Shown piece by piece: positions 1-10,321 of a stretch of 64,000 nucleotides of DNA. The DNA is taken from NCBI GenBank assembly GCA_902610585.1, contig CACLWE010000002.1, forward strand, positions 62,001-126,000, written 5' to 3'. Source of the stretch: an uncultured Pelagibacteraceae bacterium (GTDB lineage Bacteria; Pseudomonadota; Alphaproteobacteria; Pelagibacterales; AG-422-B15). The number at the start of each line of letters is the position of its first letter. Position 1 is the stretch's first letter. The notes under the pieces are model-generated. The model saw nothing but the letters and a program-made list of their open reading frames with translations. It was not told the origin of the DNA and searched no databases. Made by a program: the position numbers and the translations under genes.

Positions 1-603
1 CATCCAATAAACATGAGCGATAATCTAATAAAACTTCATTCTACAAATGATAAGCTTATGCCTTTTCTTCATTTACCAGTTCAATCAGGCTCATCAAATA
101 TTTTAAAAAAAATGAATAGAAAATATGATGTGGACTTCTATAGAAAAATTATTGAAAAATTAAAAGCTATAAATCCAAAAATTGAAATATCATCAGATTT
201 TATAATTGGTTATCCAGGTGAAACAGAAGCTGACTTCAAAAAAACACTTGATTTAGTAAATGAGATAAAATTTACTCAATCTTATTCCTTCATCTATAGT
301 GCAAGACCAGGCACAAAGTCATCATTTGAGGAGGATAAAACTCCGCTAAGTATAAAAAAAGAAAGATTGTTAGTTCTTCAAGAAAAATTAAGAAGTATAC
401 AATTTGAATTTAATAGTACTTTTTGTGGAAAAAATGTTGATGTTTTAGTTGAAAATCAAAGTACTAGTAACCCTGAATATTTTTTCGGAAGAACACCTTT
501 TATGCAATCAGTTTACATAAAGTCACAAAACATTAATTTAGGTGAAGTCAAAAATGTAAATATTTCAACTTGCAATCATAAGAACTTATATGCTAATTGT
601 TAA
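1..603 (+). CDS. miaB: tRNA-2-methylthio-N6-dimethylallyladenosine synthase MiaB, C-terminal part (5' truncated)
   Basis: Radical-SAM methylthiotransferase that adds the 2-methylthio group to i6A37 of tRNAs reading codons that begin with U. The frame is open from base 1 and begins mid-protein, so the N-terminal UPF0004 domain and the CxxxCxxC radical-SAM cysteines lie outside the window. What is seen is the second half of the radical-SAM barrel (FLHLPVQSGS, then KMNRKYD and SDFIIGYPGETEADF) followed by a C-terminal TRAM-like domain of about 60 residues. The internal ATG at base 13 is not the true start, because homology continues upstream of it (HPIN). It is followed 20 bases later by phoH, the usual alphaproteobacterial order. 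Confidence 0.95.
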   Translation, partial: HPINMSDNLIKLHSTNDKLMPFLHLPVQSGSSNILKKMNRKYDVDFYRKIIEKLKAINPKIEISSDFIIGYPGETEADFKKTLDLVNEIKFTQSYSFIYSARPGTKSSFEEDKTPLSIKKERLLVLQEKLRSIQFEFNSTFCGKNVDVLVENQSTSNPEYFFGRTPFMQSVYIKSQNINLGEVKNVNISTCNHKNLYANC

Positions 604-623
604 ATTAAGGTTCGTATAAAAAT

Positions 624-1637
624 TTGAAAAATAAATTAATCAATAACACTCACAAAAAAAATTCCGTACAAGGTTTACATTCAGCAGTAATACAAATAGA
701 AAACTCGGATACGTTAGACATATTTGGTGTGAATAACGAAAACATAGATTTTTTTGAAAAAAATTTGCCATTAAAAATATATCAAAAAGGCAATCAACTA
801 ACTATTCAAGGAAATAAAAAAAATATTGACATTCTGAGAAGTTCGATAAGTAAAACAATAAGCGAAAAAAAGATGAAAAAAAAAGTTGATAAAAATACTA
901 ACTTAATGCAAGAGAATTTAAAAATGTATATATCAAATGATGTTAGAAATATAAATATTACAAAAACTGTTAAATTAGATGTTATTGGTAAAAGTAAATT
1001 ACAAAATACCTATTTAGAAATATTGCAAAAGAAACAAATAGTATTTGCGGTCGGACCAGCAGGAACTGGAAAAACTTTCCTTGCTGTTGCTGCGGCAGTT
1101 TCTCAACTATTAGAAAAAAAGTTCGATCGCATTATTTTATCTAGACCAGCAGTTGAGGCTGGTGAAAAGTTAGGGTTTTTACCGGGTGATCTAAAAGAAA
1201 AAGTTGATCCATACTTGAGACCGCTTTATGACTCTTTGTATGATTTAGTGCCTTCTGATATTGCGTTAAGAAAAATTCAATCATCTGAAATTGAAATTGC
1301 TCCGTTAGCATTTATGAGAGGAAGGACACTCAATAATTCTTTCGTCATACTAGATGAAGCTCAGAATGCAACGCATAATCAAATTAAGATGTTTTTAACT
1401 AGATGCGGTAAGAACTCAAGAATGGTAGTAACTGGCGATCCTTCACAAACAGATCTAAATAGACGAAGTGATTCTGGCTTACTTAGATCAATCAAAATCT
1501 TAGCAGACATTAAAGGTGTCTCAGTTATTAATTTCGGGCAGAAGGATATTGTTCGAGATGAAATGGTTACAAAAATTATAAACGCCTACGACTCTTACGA
1601 TAATCAAATTAAGGATCTATTCGATCAAAAAAAATAA
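624..1637 (+). CDS. phoH: PhoH-family P-loop ATPase
   Basis: Cytoplasmic PhoH-like NTPase, 337 residues, of the type encoded next to ybeY and thought to act in RNA metabolism. Residues about 30-85 resemble the N-terminal KH-like segment. The Walker A motif GPAGTGKT is at about residues 144-151, the Walker B/DEAQ motif (ILDEAQNAT) near residue 243, and VVTGDPSQTDL follows as the sensor-like motif. The start is a TTG 20 bases after miaB; no ATG fits better, since the N-terminal extension is poorly conserved. It is followed by ybeY after 4 bases, so the two are surely co-transcribed. The exact substrate in this organism is unknown. Confidence 0.93.
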   Translation: MKNKLINNTHKKNSVQGLHSAVIQIENSDTLDIFGVNNENIDFFEKNLPLKIYQKGNQLTIQGNKKNIDILRSSISKTISEKKMKKKVDKNTNLMQENLKMYISNDVRNINITKTVKLDVIGKSKLQNTYLEILQKKQIVFAVGPAGTGKTFLAVAAAVSQLLEKKFDRIILSRPAVEAGEKLGFLPGDLKEKVDPYLRPLYDSLYDLVPSDIALRKIQSSEIEIAPLAFMRGRTLNNSFVILDEAQNATHNQIKMFLTRCGKNSRMVVTGDPSQTDLNRRSDSGLLRSIKILADIKGVSVINFGQKDIVRDEMVTKIINAYDSYDNQIKDLFDQKK

Positions 1638-1641
1638 TAAA

Positions 1642-2103
1642 ATGATTGAAATTAATTATAATGTTGATGAGTTAAGGTGGAAAAAAAATTTTCCGCATTT
1701 CAAAAATTATATTTCAAAAACAGTAAATGAAACTTTAAAAGCTACTGATAAAGAAATCATTCACAATGTATCAGTAACCTTTTTTCTAACCTCAAATAAA
1801 AAAATTAGAGAATTAAATTTTAAGTACAGAAAAAAAAATAAATCCACAAATGTTTTGTCTTTTCCAATGCAGTCTTCTTATATGGATCGTTATCTTTTAG
1901 GTGACATAGTAATGGCAAACCAAACTTTACTAAAAGAAGCAATCGAACAAAATATTTCAAAGTATGATTACTTATGTAAGATGACAATACATGGTATGCT
2001 TCATCTATTGGGATATGATCACAAGACAGAAAAACAATTTAAACAAATGAATAAATTTGAAAGTTTAATATATAATACTGTTAAGAAAAAAAATGATAAA
2101 TAA
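1642..2103 (+). CDS. ybeY: Endoribonuclease YbeY
   Basis: Single-strand-specific zinc endoribonuclease involved in 16S rRNA 3' maturation and ribosome quality control. The protein has 153 residues, normal for the family. The metal-binding signature HGMLHLLGYDH near the C-terminus supplies three zinc histidines (about H117, H121 and H127). The upstream segment NKKIRELNFKYRKKNKSTNV is the usual family core. Its last 11 bases overlap the start of corC, which implies translational coupling. phoH-ybeY-corC-lnt is a conserved proteobacterial run. Confidence 0.95.
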   Translation: MIEINYNVDELRWKKNFPHFKNYISKTVNETLKATDKEIIHNVSVTFFLTSNKKIRELNFKYRKKNKSTNVLSFPMQSSYMDRYLLGDIVMANQTLLKEAIEQNISKYDYLCKMTIHGMLHLLGYDHKTEKQFKQMNKFESLIYNTVKKKNDK

Positions 2104-2929
2104 ACTATTCAACAAAAATTTTTTTAAAAAAAAATCTTCTAATAGTTCTTTGAAGGAGAGTATTGAAACTGTTTTAGATAGCGACCTAAAAGATGCTGAA
2201 GGAATATCTAAACACGAAAGATTAATGCTTTTAAATATTTTAAAAATTGACGATATCAGATCGTCAGACATTATGATACCAAGAGCAGATATTGGTGCGA
2301 TTGAAGTTAACGATAGTTTTGAAAAAGTATTGCAGGTATTTATTAAGGAGGCTCACTCCAGAGTGCCCGTATATGAGAATAATTTAGATAATATTATTGG
2401 AATGGTTCATATAAAGGACATAGTGAGTTACCAAAATCAAAATAAAATTGAAGCTAGTTTTCTTAGAGACTTAAAAAGGGACATTTTAGAAATTCCACCT
2501 TCAATGCCGGTACTTGATTTACTGCTAAAAATGCAAATGACCAGACTTCACATGGGTATAGTAATTGATGAATATGGCTGTACCGATGGTTTAATTACTA
2601 TTGAGGATGTAATTGAAGAAATTACCGGTGAAATTGAAGATGAGCATGACGAAAAGAACTTACCAATGCTAATTAAGTCATCTACTAATACTTTTGAAGC
2701 AAGTGCTAGAGTTGAAATTGATGAACTTCAAAAGGTGACGAACATAAAGTTCCTCGATTCAAACGAAAACGAAGATGTAGATACTATAGGAGGGCTAATC
2801 TTTTCAATTGCAGGCCGAGTACCCCAAAGAGGAGAAATAATAAAGCATAGTTCAGGTGCAACTTTTGAAATTAAGGATGCAGATCCGATGAAAATTAAGT
2901 CTGTTAAAGTATCAACACCAAAAAAATAA
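2093..2929 (+). CDS. corC: CorC/HlyC-type CBS-domain protein
   Basis: Cytosolic CBS-pair protein of 278 residues. A CBS tandem covers about residues 60-190 (MIPRADIGAIEV, then SRVPVYENNLDNIIGMVHIKD, then EYGCTDGLITIEDVIEEITG), and a CorC_HlyC transporter-associated domain covers about 200-275. No membrane segments are present, so this is the short form (CorC/YbeX) and not the membrane CNNM-like form. Family members have been linked to Mg/Co efflux and to ribosome or envelope physiology; the exact role is inferred from the family. It starts inside ybeY and its stop codon shares one base with the lnt start. Confidence 0.92.
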   Translation: MINKLFNKNFFKKKSSNSSLKESIETVLDSDLKDAEGISKHERLMLLNILKIDDIRSSDIMIPRADIGAIEVNDSFEKVLQVFIKEAHSRVPVYENNLDNIIGMVHIKDIVSYQNQNKIEASFLRDLKRDILEIPPSMPVLDLLLKMQMTRLHMGIVIDEYGCTDGLITIEDVIEEITGEIEDEHDEKNLPMLIKSSTNTFEASARVEIDELQKVTNIKFLDSNENEDVDTIGGLIFSIAGRVPQRGEIIKHSSGATFEIKDADPMKIKSVKVSTPKK

Positions 2930-4356
2930 TGAGTATATTGGACTTTATTTTTTACAAAAAGTCTTATCTATATATCTTCAATTTTCTGCTGGGGGTATCA
3001 TTAGCTTTCGGTTTCGAACCCTTCAATATACCTTTTTTATCCATACTAGTAATTGGTTTATATTTCTTAATAAATGACCTTGTTTTAAAAAAAAAATTAC
3101 AAAATCAATATAATACATTTTTTTGTAATGGACTTTTTTTTGGTTTTGGTTTTTTTTTATTAAGTATGTATTGGGTTTCAAATTCAATATTAGAATATGA
3201 CCCTAATCTTTTTTACGTATCCATAATAATATTAATTATTTTCCCACTTTCTCTATCAATTTTTTTTGGATTGATGCAAATGACAAATGCTTTTTTTTGG
3301 GATGAGTCAAATTCTAAAATATTTTATTTTAGTTCTATCTGGATTATTTTTGAATTTTTAAGAAGTAAATTATTTACAGGACTTCCATGGAATTTAATTG
3401 GTTATAGCTGGTCATGGTCACTAGAATATTCACAAACAGTTTCTATTTTAGGTACATATGGCCTAGGGTTGTTAACCGTTTTTTGTTCTGCATGCTTATT
3501 TTCATTTGTATCAAATAAAAAAAATAAGATTTATTTTCTGATTGGAATTATAATACTCGGTTCTATATACTTATTTGGTTTTCTTAGGATTAATAATCAT
3601 GAAAAAATAAATTCTAAAAATGAACTAAGAATTGTACATACTTATCTTGACCAAAAAGACAAGTGGACTAAAGACTCCATTGATAAAACTGCAGCTATGG
3701 GCTCATCTAATCTAATTACAATATTTCCTGAAACCTCTCTAGGGTTTGACTCAAATAGGCCAAAAAACTGGGTTGTTGGTTATATAAGAAAAGATGAAAA
3801 TAATTTTTTTAATTCAATCACCTATATGGGGTATACTTATGACAAGAAAATTCTTGTTCCATTTGGTGAGTACTTTCCATTCTCAAGGTTAATTAATAAT
3901 TTTTTTCCCGAAAGTTCTTTTTTCAAAAATGAACTAACTAAGGGCAGTAACAATCAATCGTTTCCGATAAATCTATCCCCTTTTATTTGCTATGAGATAA
4001 TTTTCCCTAGCTTTGTTCGTAAAAATGTTTCAAATGATACAAATTTGTTAGTAAATATAAGTAATGATGGTTGGTTTGGAAATTTTAGCGGACCAAAGCA
4101 GCATTTTGTTCATGCGCAGTTTAGATCTATTGAGCTTGGCATTCCAATGGTTAGGTCTTCAAATAAGGGCATTTCTGGATTAATTAGCCCAGTTGGAAAA
4201 ATCATGAATGTTACAGAGTCAAGTAAAACTGACTACTTAGATGTGAAAATCCCAAAAAAATTAGGGATGACTACTTATAGAGAATATGGAAATATTTTTA
4301 CGTATTTTTTAATAGTTTTATTTTTTATAATTGGCTATGCTACTCGATCTAAGTAA
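2929..4356 (+). CDS. lnt: Apolipoprotein N-acyltransferase
   Basis: Inner-membrane enzyme that adds the third acyl chain to the N-terminal cysteine of lipoproteins. It has 475 residues. Roughly six to seven hydrophobic helices occupy the first 220 residues, followed by a periplasmic nitrilase-fold domain and a C-terminal helix. The Glu-Lys-Cys triad is visible as E268 (FPETSLG), K307 ([11 protein letters not shown]) and C354 (FICYEI). The ATG overlaps the corC stop by one base. Its presence means mature triacylated lipoproteins are made, consistent with the lipobox of the alkylsulfatase at 55.1 kb. Confidence 0.95.
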   Translation: MSILDFIFYKKSYLYIFNFLLGVSLAFGFEPFNIPFLSILVIGLYFLINDLVLKKKLQNQYNTFFCNGLFFGFGFFLLSMYWVSNSILEYDPNLFYVSIIILIIFPLSLSIFFGLMQMTNAFFWDESNSKIFYFSSIWIIFEFLRSKLFTGLPWNLIGYSWSWSLEYSQTVSILGTYGLGLLTVFCSACLFSFVSNKKNKIYFLIGIIILGSIYLFGFLRINNHEKINSKNELRIVHTYLDQKDKWTKDSIDKTAAMGSSNLITIFPETSLGFDSNRPKNWVVGYIRKDENNFFNSITYMGYTYDKKILVPFGEYFPFSRLINNFFPESSFFKNELTKGSNNQSFPINLSPFICYEIIFPSFVRKNVSNDTNLLVNISNDGWFGNFSGPKQHFVHAQFRSIELGIPMVRSSNKGISGLISPVGKIMNVTESSKTDYLDVKIPKKLGMTTYREYGNIFTYFLIVLFFIIGYATRSK

Positions 4357-4370
4357 AGCAAATTTTAAAT

Positions 4371-5528
4371 ATGAGTAAAAGTTACTTATTTACAAGCGAG
4401 TCTGTCTCGGAGGGTCATCCAGATAAGGTATGTGATATAATTTCAGATTCAGTTGTTGATGATTTTCTATCACAAGAAAATCCTGAGAACTCAAGAGTCG
4501 CAATGGAAACGCTTGTTACAACAAATAAGGTAGTGATGGCAGGTGAGGTTAGAGGTCCAGAGAATTATCAATGTGATTACGAAACATTAGCAAGAAATGC
4601 AGTTAGAGAAATTGGATATGAACAAGATGGTTTTCACTGGAAAAATTTTTCATTTGATTGCTCAGGGGTTCATAGTCAATCTGCTGATATTGCAATGGGA
4701 GTTGACGCATCAGGCAATAAAGATCAAGGAGCCGGTGATCAAGGAATAATGTTTGGGTACGCTTGTAAAGAAACAAAATCTCTAATGCCAGCTCCAATTT
4801 ATTATTCGCACAAAATATTAGAGGAAATGGCAATTAAAAGAAAAAATGGAGAAACAATAGGAATTCAACCTGACTCTAAAAGTCAAGTTACACTCCAATA
4901 CAGCAACGGAATACCTGAGAAATGTACTAAGATAGTTGTTTCAACACAACATGATGAAGATCTTGATCAACAAGGAGTGAGTGAAATAATTGTTCCAATT
5001 ATAAAAAATATCATGCCTGAGCAATGGATTAGTGATGAAACCGAAATTTTAATCAATCCAACTGGTAAATTTGTTATAGGCGGTCCGGATGGCGATACAG
5101 GACTAACTGGAAGAAAAATAATCGTTGATACGTATGGTGGTGCCGCACCGCACGGCGGAGGTGCATTTTCAGGTAAAGATCCCACAAAAGTTGACAGATC
5201 AGCAGCATATATTTCAAGATACATTGCTAAAAATGTTGTTGCGTCTGGAATTGCTGATAAGTGTACGTTGCAACTTGCTTACGCGATCGGAGTATCAGAT
5301 CCCCTTTCGATTTATGTCGATACGCATGGAACATCAAAAATGTCAGATGATGATCTTATAGAAAAAATTTCAGCCAATATCGATCTTACTCCTAGAGGTA
5401 TAAGAGACCACCTTAATTTACATAAGCCAATTTATAAAAAAAGTGCTGCTTACGGACATTTTGGAAGAGAAGCCGAAAGTGATGGATCCTTCTCTTGGGA
5501 AAAAACAGATTTAGCTAAAGAACTTTAG
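4371..5528 (+). CDS. metK: S-adenosylmethionine synthetase
   Basis: Makes S-adenosylmethionine from methionine and ATP. It has 385 residues, the normal length. Signature stretches are [18 protein letters not shown] at the N-terminus, [12 protein letters not shown] near residue 120, and [19 protein letters not shown] near residue 262 with the active-site lysine and aspartate. It lies 14 bases after lnt, which leaves no room for a SAM riboswitch, so it is probably transcribed from upstream. Many alphaproteobacteria have a small HTH-regulator gene between lnt and metK; it is absent here. Confidence 0.98.
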   Translation: MSKSYLFTSESVSEGHPDKVCDIISDSVVDDFLSQENPENSRVAMETLVTTNKVVMAGEVRGPENYQCDYETLARNAVREIGYEQDGFHWKNFSFDCSGVHSQSADIAMGVDASGNKDQGAGDQGIMFGYACKETKSLMPAPIYYSHKILEEMAIKRKNGETIGIQPDSKSQVTLQYSNGIPEKCTKIVVSTQHDEDLDQQGVSEIIVPIIKNIMPEQWISDETEILINPTGKFVIGGPDGDTGLTGRKIIVDTYGGAAPHGGGAFSGKDPTKVDRSAAYISRYIAKNVVASGIADKCTLQLAYAIGVSDPLSIYVDTHGTSKMSDDDLIEKISANIDLTPRGIRDHLNLHKPIYKKSAAYGHFGREAESDGSFSWEKTDLAKEL

Positions 5529-5534
5529 GTATAC

Positions 5535-6239
5535 TTGATCTCACTAAAAAGCGAATATTCTAAGTACTATACTTATAAAGGCAGAAAAATTTCCAAAAAA
5601 ATATCTTTATCAAAAAAAAACTTAATAGACAAAATTTATCATATTTACACAATAGATGAATTTATTATAAGATATCATAACAAAAACTATTTAAATCAAA
5701 AAATAGTTTTACCAAAAAAATTTAATAGAGTGAATATTGAAATTGGTTTTGGTGATGGTGAGTTTCTTATTAAAAATGCAATTGCTTATCCAAAAGAATT
5801 ATTTATTGGCATAGAGGTTTACTTAAATGGAATTGCAAAAGTTCTTCAAACTATTTCTGAACTTAAATTAAAAAATATAATTCTTAGTAATCTTAATAGT
5901 ATTTACTTTTTAGAGGCAATGACCTTGAGATCTGTTGATAAAATCTTTATCATTAATCCAGACCCATGGAAAAAGAAGCGGCATCATAAAAGAAGGTTAA
6001 TATCTTTCGAGGTAATGGAGCTCTTGACCAAGTTGATCAAATCCAAAAATTCAATTTATATAACTACTGATTCGGAATCTTACTTTAACGATATGAATAA
6101 TCTAATAATTGAGAATAGAGACTCTCTTGGGAGTCATAATGTAAAAATTCTATCAGAAAATGACGAATTATATGGCATTTCTAGATATCAAAGAAAAGCA
6201 ATTGAAAAAGGAGAGAAAATTTATCAGTTAACATTTTGA
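5535..6239 (+). CDS. trmB: tRNA (guanine-N7-)-methyltransferase TrmB
   Basis: SAM-dependent methyltransferase forming m7G46 in the tRNA variable loop. It has 234 residues. The SAM-binding motif is VNIEIGFGDGEFLI, and the family signature INPDPWKKKRHHKRRLI contains the catalytic aspartate region. The start is a TTG 6 bases after the metK stop; no in-frame ATG precedes the conserved core. It ends the miaB-to-trmB array. rimP would normally follow, but a promoter and terminator-like leader occupy the 119 bases before nusA instead. Confidence 0.93.
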   Translation: MISLKSEYSKYYTYKGRKISKKISLSKKNLIDKIYHIYTIDEFIIRYHNKNYLNQKIVLPKKFNRVNIEIGFGDGEFLIKNAIAYPKELFIGIEVYLNGIAKVLQTISELKLKNIILSNLNSIYFLEAMTLRSVDKIFIINPDPWKKKRHHKRRLISFEVMELLTKLIKSKNSIYITTDSESYFNDMNNLIIENRDSLGSHNVKILSENDELYGISRYQRKAIEKGEKIYQLTF

Positions 6240-6259
6240 GATTTATAAATTATACGTAC

Positions 6260-6288
6260 TTGATTTATTAATACTTCAGGTGTATAGA
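6260..6288 (+). promoter_or_regulatory. Candidate sigma-70 promoter of the nusA operon
   Basis: A TTGATT hexamer at 6260-6265 and TATAGA at 6283-6288 are separated by exactly 17 bases. This is the best promoter-like match between trmB and nusA. Transcription would begin near 6295 and give a leader of about 65 bases that contains the hairpin at 6316-6342. Read by eye; not experimentally supported. Confidence 0.55.
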
Positions 6289-6315
6289 AATATAAAAAAT
6301 ATTGCTAATTCAAAG

Positions 6316-6342
6316 AAAGTGGGTTACGCCCACTTTTTTTTT
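6316..6342 (+). terminator. Rho-independent terminator or attenuator in the nusA leader
   Basis: A perfect 8-bp stem (AAAGTGGG / CCCACTTT) with a five-base loop (TTACG) runs into a nine-T tract, ending 16 bases before the nusA ATG. It lies downstream of the candidate promoter, so it could attenuate the operon; NusA acts at such hairpins, which makes autoregulation plausible. Similar GTGGG...CCCAC-T hairpins sit in front of rimP in many proteobacteria, so this may be the original operon leader. Alternatively it simply terminates trmB transcripts. Confidence 0.75.
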
Positions 6343-6358
6343 ACGCTAAGGGATAATT

Positions 6359-7894
6359 ATGGTTAGTGCGAATAAAATTGAAATCTTAAGAATTGCTGAG
6401 TCTGTCGCTCAAGAAAAAATGATTGATAAAACGATTGTTATTTCCGCGTTAGAGGAAGCCATAGCTAAAGCAGCGAAGAGTAATTATGGTGAAGAGAATG
6501 AAGTTATAGTAGAAATCAACCAAGAAAATGGCGATATCTCAATATCAAGGAAAATGCTTGTTGTTGATGAAGTTAAAAATAAATTTCTTGAAATTAACTT
6601 AAAAGCTGCAAAGAAAATTAATGGTGCCGCACAGATAGGTGACCAGCTTTTAGATCCATTACCGCCGTTAGATTTTGGAAGAATAGCAGCTCAATCAGCA
6701 AAACAGGTAATTAACTCTAAAGTGAGAGAAGCTGAAAGAGAAAGACAATATAATGAGTATAAAGATAGAGTGGGCGAAATCGTAAATGGGATAGTTAAAA
6801 GAACTGAATTTGGGAATATTATTTTAGATTTAGGAAAAGCAGAGGGGGTAATTAGAAAAGATCAAACAATCCCTAGAGAAAATCTTCGGAATGGTGATAG
6901 AGTTAGAGCTTATATCTATGATGTTAGATCAGAACTAAAAGGGCCACAAATATTTCTATCTAGGTCTCATTCACAATTTATGGCAAAGCTGTTTACTCAG
7001 GAAGTGCCTGAGATTTACGATGGTATTATATCTATTAAAAGTGTAGCAAGAGACCCTGGCAGTAGAGCAAAGATTGCTGTTTTCACCGAAGACGGATCAA
7101 TAGATCCAGTTGGTGCATGCGTAGGTATGAGGGGTAGTAGAGTTCAAGCTGTTGTTAATGAATTGCAAGGAGAGAAAATAGATATTATAAATTGGTCTGA
7201 TAATGTAGCAAATTTAGCAATCGCATCTTTGTCTCCCGCAGAGGTTTTAAAAGTCGTTTTGGATGAAGATCAAAATAAAATTGAAGTAGTAGTATCTGAA
7301 GAGCATTTAAGTTTAGCCATAGGAAGAAGAGGACAAAACGTCAAGCTTGCCACAGAGTTAACCGGATATGAAATTGATATTCTAACTGAAGACGAAGAAT
7401 CTTTTAAACGCCAAGAAGACTTTACTAATAAAACAAATATATTTATTTCATCTTTAGATGTAGACGAGACTCTTGCGCAACTTTTAGTGAGCGAGGGTTT
7501 TGGTAGTGTTGAAGAAGTAATCGAAACAGACAAATCTGAGCTATTGTCTATTGAGGGATTTGATGAGGAAATTGCTACAGAATTACTTGAGAGAGCAAAA
7601 AAATATCTGGCAGATAAAGAAGATGAAAATAGTTTAAAAATTGAAAAATTGAAAGTTTCTGAAGATTTAACAAAGTTTGAAATGTTATCGAAAGCTATGA
7701 TAGTTAAGCTCGCTGAAAGTGATATAAAAACATTAGATGATTTTGCTGGTCTGACGACAGATGACCTAATTGGTTATCTTGAGATTAAAGGAGATAAAAA
7801 TTCAAAAGTGACCGGATTGTTGGAGGAATTTAATCTTACAAGAGAGGAAGGTGATCAACTAATAATGGAGGCTAGAAAAATATGGCTTGATTAG
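6359..7894 (+). CDS. nusA: Transcription elongation/termination factor NusA
   Basis: RNA-polymerase-bound factor acting in pausing, termination and antitermination. It has 511 residues. The N-terminal polymerase-binding domain covers about 1-130, an S1 domain about 135-200 (GEIVNGIVKRTEFGNIILDL), and tandem KH domains about 200-345 (GACVGMRGSRVQAVVNEL and LAIGRRGQNVKLA). The C-terminus carries two acidic helix-hairpin-helix repeats, as in other proteobacteria with the long form. It leads the nusA-infB-rbfA-truB-rpsO-pnp run. Neither rimP before it nor ylxR after it is present. Confidence 0.97.
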   Translation: MVSANKIEILRIAESVAQEKMIDKTIVISALEEAIAKAAKSNYGEENEVIVEINQENGDISISRKMLVVDEVKNKFLEINLKAAKKINGAAQIGDQLLDPLPPLDFGRIAAQSAKQVINSKVREAERERQYNEYKDRVGEIVNGIVKRTEFGNIILDLGKAEGVIRKDQTIPRENLRNGDRVRAYIYDVRSELKGPQIFLSRSHSQFMAKLFTQEVPEIYDGIISIKSVARDPGSRAKIAVFTEDGSIDPVGACVGMRGSRVQAVVNELQGEKIDIINWSDNVANLAIASLSPAEVLKVVLDEDQNKIEVVVSEEHLSLAIGRRGQNVKLATELTGYEIDILTEDEESFKRQEDFTNKTNIFISSLDVDETLAQLLVSEGFGSVEEVIETDKSELLSIEGFDEEIATELLERAKKYLADKEDENSLKIEKLKVSEDLTKFEMLSKAMIVKLAESDIKTLDDFAGLTTDDLIGYLEIKGDKNSKVTGLLEEFNLTREEGDQLIMEARKIWLD

Positions 7895-7912
7895 TCATAT
7901 ATAATTTAAAAA

Positions 7913-10321
7913 ATGACTGAAAATAAGGATCTAACAAAAAAGAAAAAAACTCTAAGTTTAAAATTAGGTTCAAAACCTAAGTTTGCACCTAATAAAAATA
8001 TTGAAGCTGGAAAGACTGTAATTGTTGAAAAGAAAAGATACAAGAGAGCATCTAGTCCGGAGTCTCAATCACTAAAAACTGATACTAATAAAAGAAGTAC
8101 GGATGAAAAGCAAAGAAATACTGTTAAAGAAAAAAACATTGATGAAAATAAGGCAGGTGTAGTTCTTAAGCCTTTAACAAAAGACGAGCAAAAAAGAATT
8201 CTTAAAGCTGATAATAAAAAAGATAAAAAAAATGAAATAGAAAAAATTAGATCAGGGAAATCGTCAAATCTTTCAACTCAAGTTAATGCCCCCACTGCAG
8301 CAGATACAAATATTAAGCTTGATACCCTAGAGAATAAAGATAATAGAAAAGAGACTGATAAGAAAAAAAGTTTTGAAACAGATCATGAAATTGATGATCG
8401 AAAGAAAACGCAAAATACTTTTGGTAGAAAAAAGATTAGAGAAAGAAAGGTTACCATTGTAACTGCTTTAAGTGATATAGATGAAAGAACAAGAAGCCTT
8501 GCAGCTTATAAACGCGCTAAGCAAAAAACAAAAAAATCTAATATTGATCAAGAGCCAGCAAAAAAAATTGTTAGAGATGTCTATATACCAGAGTTTATAA
8601 CTGTAAAAGAGCTGGCCAACAGAATGACAGAAAAGTCGGGCGACCTAATAAAATCACTTATGAAAATGGGAATGATGGCTACAATTAACGAAACAATTGA
8701 TGCAGATACAGCAGAGCTTATAGTTACTGAATTTGGACATAATTTCAAAAGAGAAAACATCGAGGACATTGAAAAAGATCTCATTTCAAAAGATAATAAA
8801 GCCGAAAAAAAAGAAATAAGATCTCCAATAGTTACAATTATGGGACATGTTGATCATGGAAAAACATCTTTACTTGATAAGGTAAGAAACTCTAATGTTG
8901 TCTCAGGAGAAAGCGGAGGAATAACACAGCATATTGGAGCATATGAAGTTGTTCATAATAATAAAAAAATCACTTTTATAGATACACCTGGGCATGCTGC
9001 TTTCACAGATATGCGTGCAAGGGGTGCAAATGTAACTGATATTGTAGTTCTAATAGTTGCCGCTGATGATGGCGTTATGCCTCAAACTAAAGAAGCTATT
9101 TCACATGCTAAGTCTGCTGATGTTCCAATAATTATTGCTATAAATAAATGTGACAAACCGGAGGCAGATCCCCAAAAAATAAAAGAACAACTTCTATCAG
9201 AAGATTTAATAGTAGAAGAGCTGTCAGGAGAGATACAATCAGTTGAAGTATCAGCTGAAACTGGCAGAAATATTGACAAGCTTCTTGATGCCATTGTCTT
9301 ACAAGCAGAACTTTCAGAACTAAATACAAACAATGAAACTTTTGCAGAAGCCACTGTTATAGAAGCAAACGTTGATAAAGGAAGAGGCCCCCTTTGTAAC
9401 ATTATTGTAACAAATGGAAAATTGAAAGTTGGCGATATAGCAGTAGCTGGAAGTGAATATGGAAAGGTAAGAGCAATATTAAATGACAAAGGGGAAAATT
9501 TAATGGAAGCAGTTTCTTCTATGCCTGTCCAAGTGTTAGGTCTAAATGAACCACCTGAGGCTGGTGACAGTTTTGTTACTGTGGAGAGTGAGGAAAAAGC
9601 TAGAGAGTTGTGTGAAATCAGAAGCCAGATTAAGAAAAATAACATTTTACCAAAAAAAATTAAGAATATTGACAATGAATTAGCCTTTGGTTCTCTAGAA
9701 AGTAATAAAGAGATATTAGAAGTTGTTATAAAATCTGACACACGCGGCTCATCAGAAGCGATAATTCATCAGTTAGAAAATATAAAGAGTGAAAAAATAG
9801 TAATTAAAGTAATTCACTCAGGAGTTGGTTTTGTTAATGAAAGTGATGTAGCTCTTGCATCTGCATCTAATGCTTTATTATTATCATTTAACTCAACTAC
9901 TACAAAGGAAGCCAAGGTAAAAGCAAAGATAAATAATGTTATAATTCAAAATTTTAATATTATTTATGAACTAATTGAATTCGTTTCAGACTTTGCAAGT
10001 GGTAAATTAAAGCCAACTATCAAAGAAAATTTTATTGGAAAAGCAGAAGTTTTAAAAATTTTCAAAGTTTCAAAGATTGGTGCAATTGCTGGGTGTAGAA
10101 TAATAGAGGGCTCTGTAAGTAAAAATGCTAAAGTCAAGGTAACAAGAAATGAAAAAACAATTTTTGATGGTGATATACTAAGTCTCAAGAGAGAAAAAAA
10201 TGAAGCCAGCGAAGTTAAATCTGGAACTGAATGTGGCATAAGTATAAAGGAATTCAATGATTTTGAGGTAGGAGATTTTATTGAAGCATTTAGCATTGAA
10301 GAAATTGCACAAACATTGTGA
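7913..10321 (+). CDS. infB: Translation initiation factor IF-2
   Basis: GTPase that positions initiator tRNA on the 30S subunit. It has 802 residues. A highly charged, lysine-rich N-terminal region of about 220 residues is followed by the IF2_N module ([19 protein letters not shown]). The G domain follows, with G1 GHVDHGKT at about residues 310-317, G3 DTPGHAAF and G4 NKCD, and then domains II to IV. It begins 18 bases after nusA, which leaves no space for the ylxR gene usually found here. Its stop codon lies within the 4-base overlap with rbfA. Confidence 0.97.
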   Translation: MTENKDLTKKKKTLSLKLGSKPKFAPNKNIEAGKTVIVEKKRYKRASSPESQSLKTDTNKRSTDEKQRNTVKEKNIDENKAGVVLKPLTKDEQKRILKADNKKDKKNEIEKIRSGKSSNLSTQVNAPTAADTNIKLDTLENKDNRKETDKKKSFETDHEIDDRKKTQNTFGRKKIRERKVTIVTALSDIDERTRSLAAYKRAKQKTKKSNIDQEPAKKIVRDVYIPEFITVKELANRMTEKSGDLIKSLMKMGMMATINETIDADTAELIVTEFGHNFKRENIEDIEKDLISKDNKAEKKEIRSPIVTIMGHVDHGKTSLLDKVRNSNVVSGESGGITQHIGAYEVVHNNKKITFIDTPGHAAFTDMRARGANVTDIVVLIVAADDGVMPQTKEAISHAKSADVPIIIAINKCDKPEADPQKIKEQLLSEDLIVEELSGEIQSVEVSAETGRNIDKLLDAIVLQAELSELNTNNETFAEATVIEANVDKGRGPLCNIIVTNGKLKVGDIAVAGSEYGKVRAILNDKGENLMEAVSSMPVQVLGLNEPPEAGDSFVTVESEEKARELCEIRSQIKKNNILPKKIKNIDNELAFGSLESNKEILEVVIKSDTRGSSEAIIHQLENIKSEKIVIKVIHSGVGFVNESDVALASASNALLLSFNSTTTKEAKVKAKINNVIIQNFNIIYELIEFVSDFASGKLKPTIKENFIGKAEVLKIFKVSKIGAIAGCRIIEGSVSKNAKVKVTRNEKTIFDGDILSLKREKNEASEVKSGTECGISIKEFNDFEVGDFIEAFSIEEIAQTL

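Noticed and set aside
6240-6358. Remnant of a rimP coding sequence before nusA
   Set aside because: All frames are interrupted and no RimP-like segment can be read; the stretch is better explained as a promoter and leader hairpin.
9082-9741. A 219-codon open frame on the minus strand
   Set aside because: It lies wholly inside infB, opposite the conserved GTPase and middle domains; its serine/leucine-rich translation shows no recognisable motif and reflects infB codon use.
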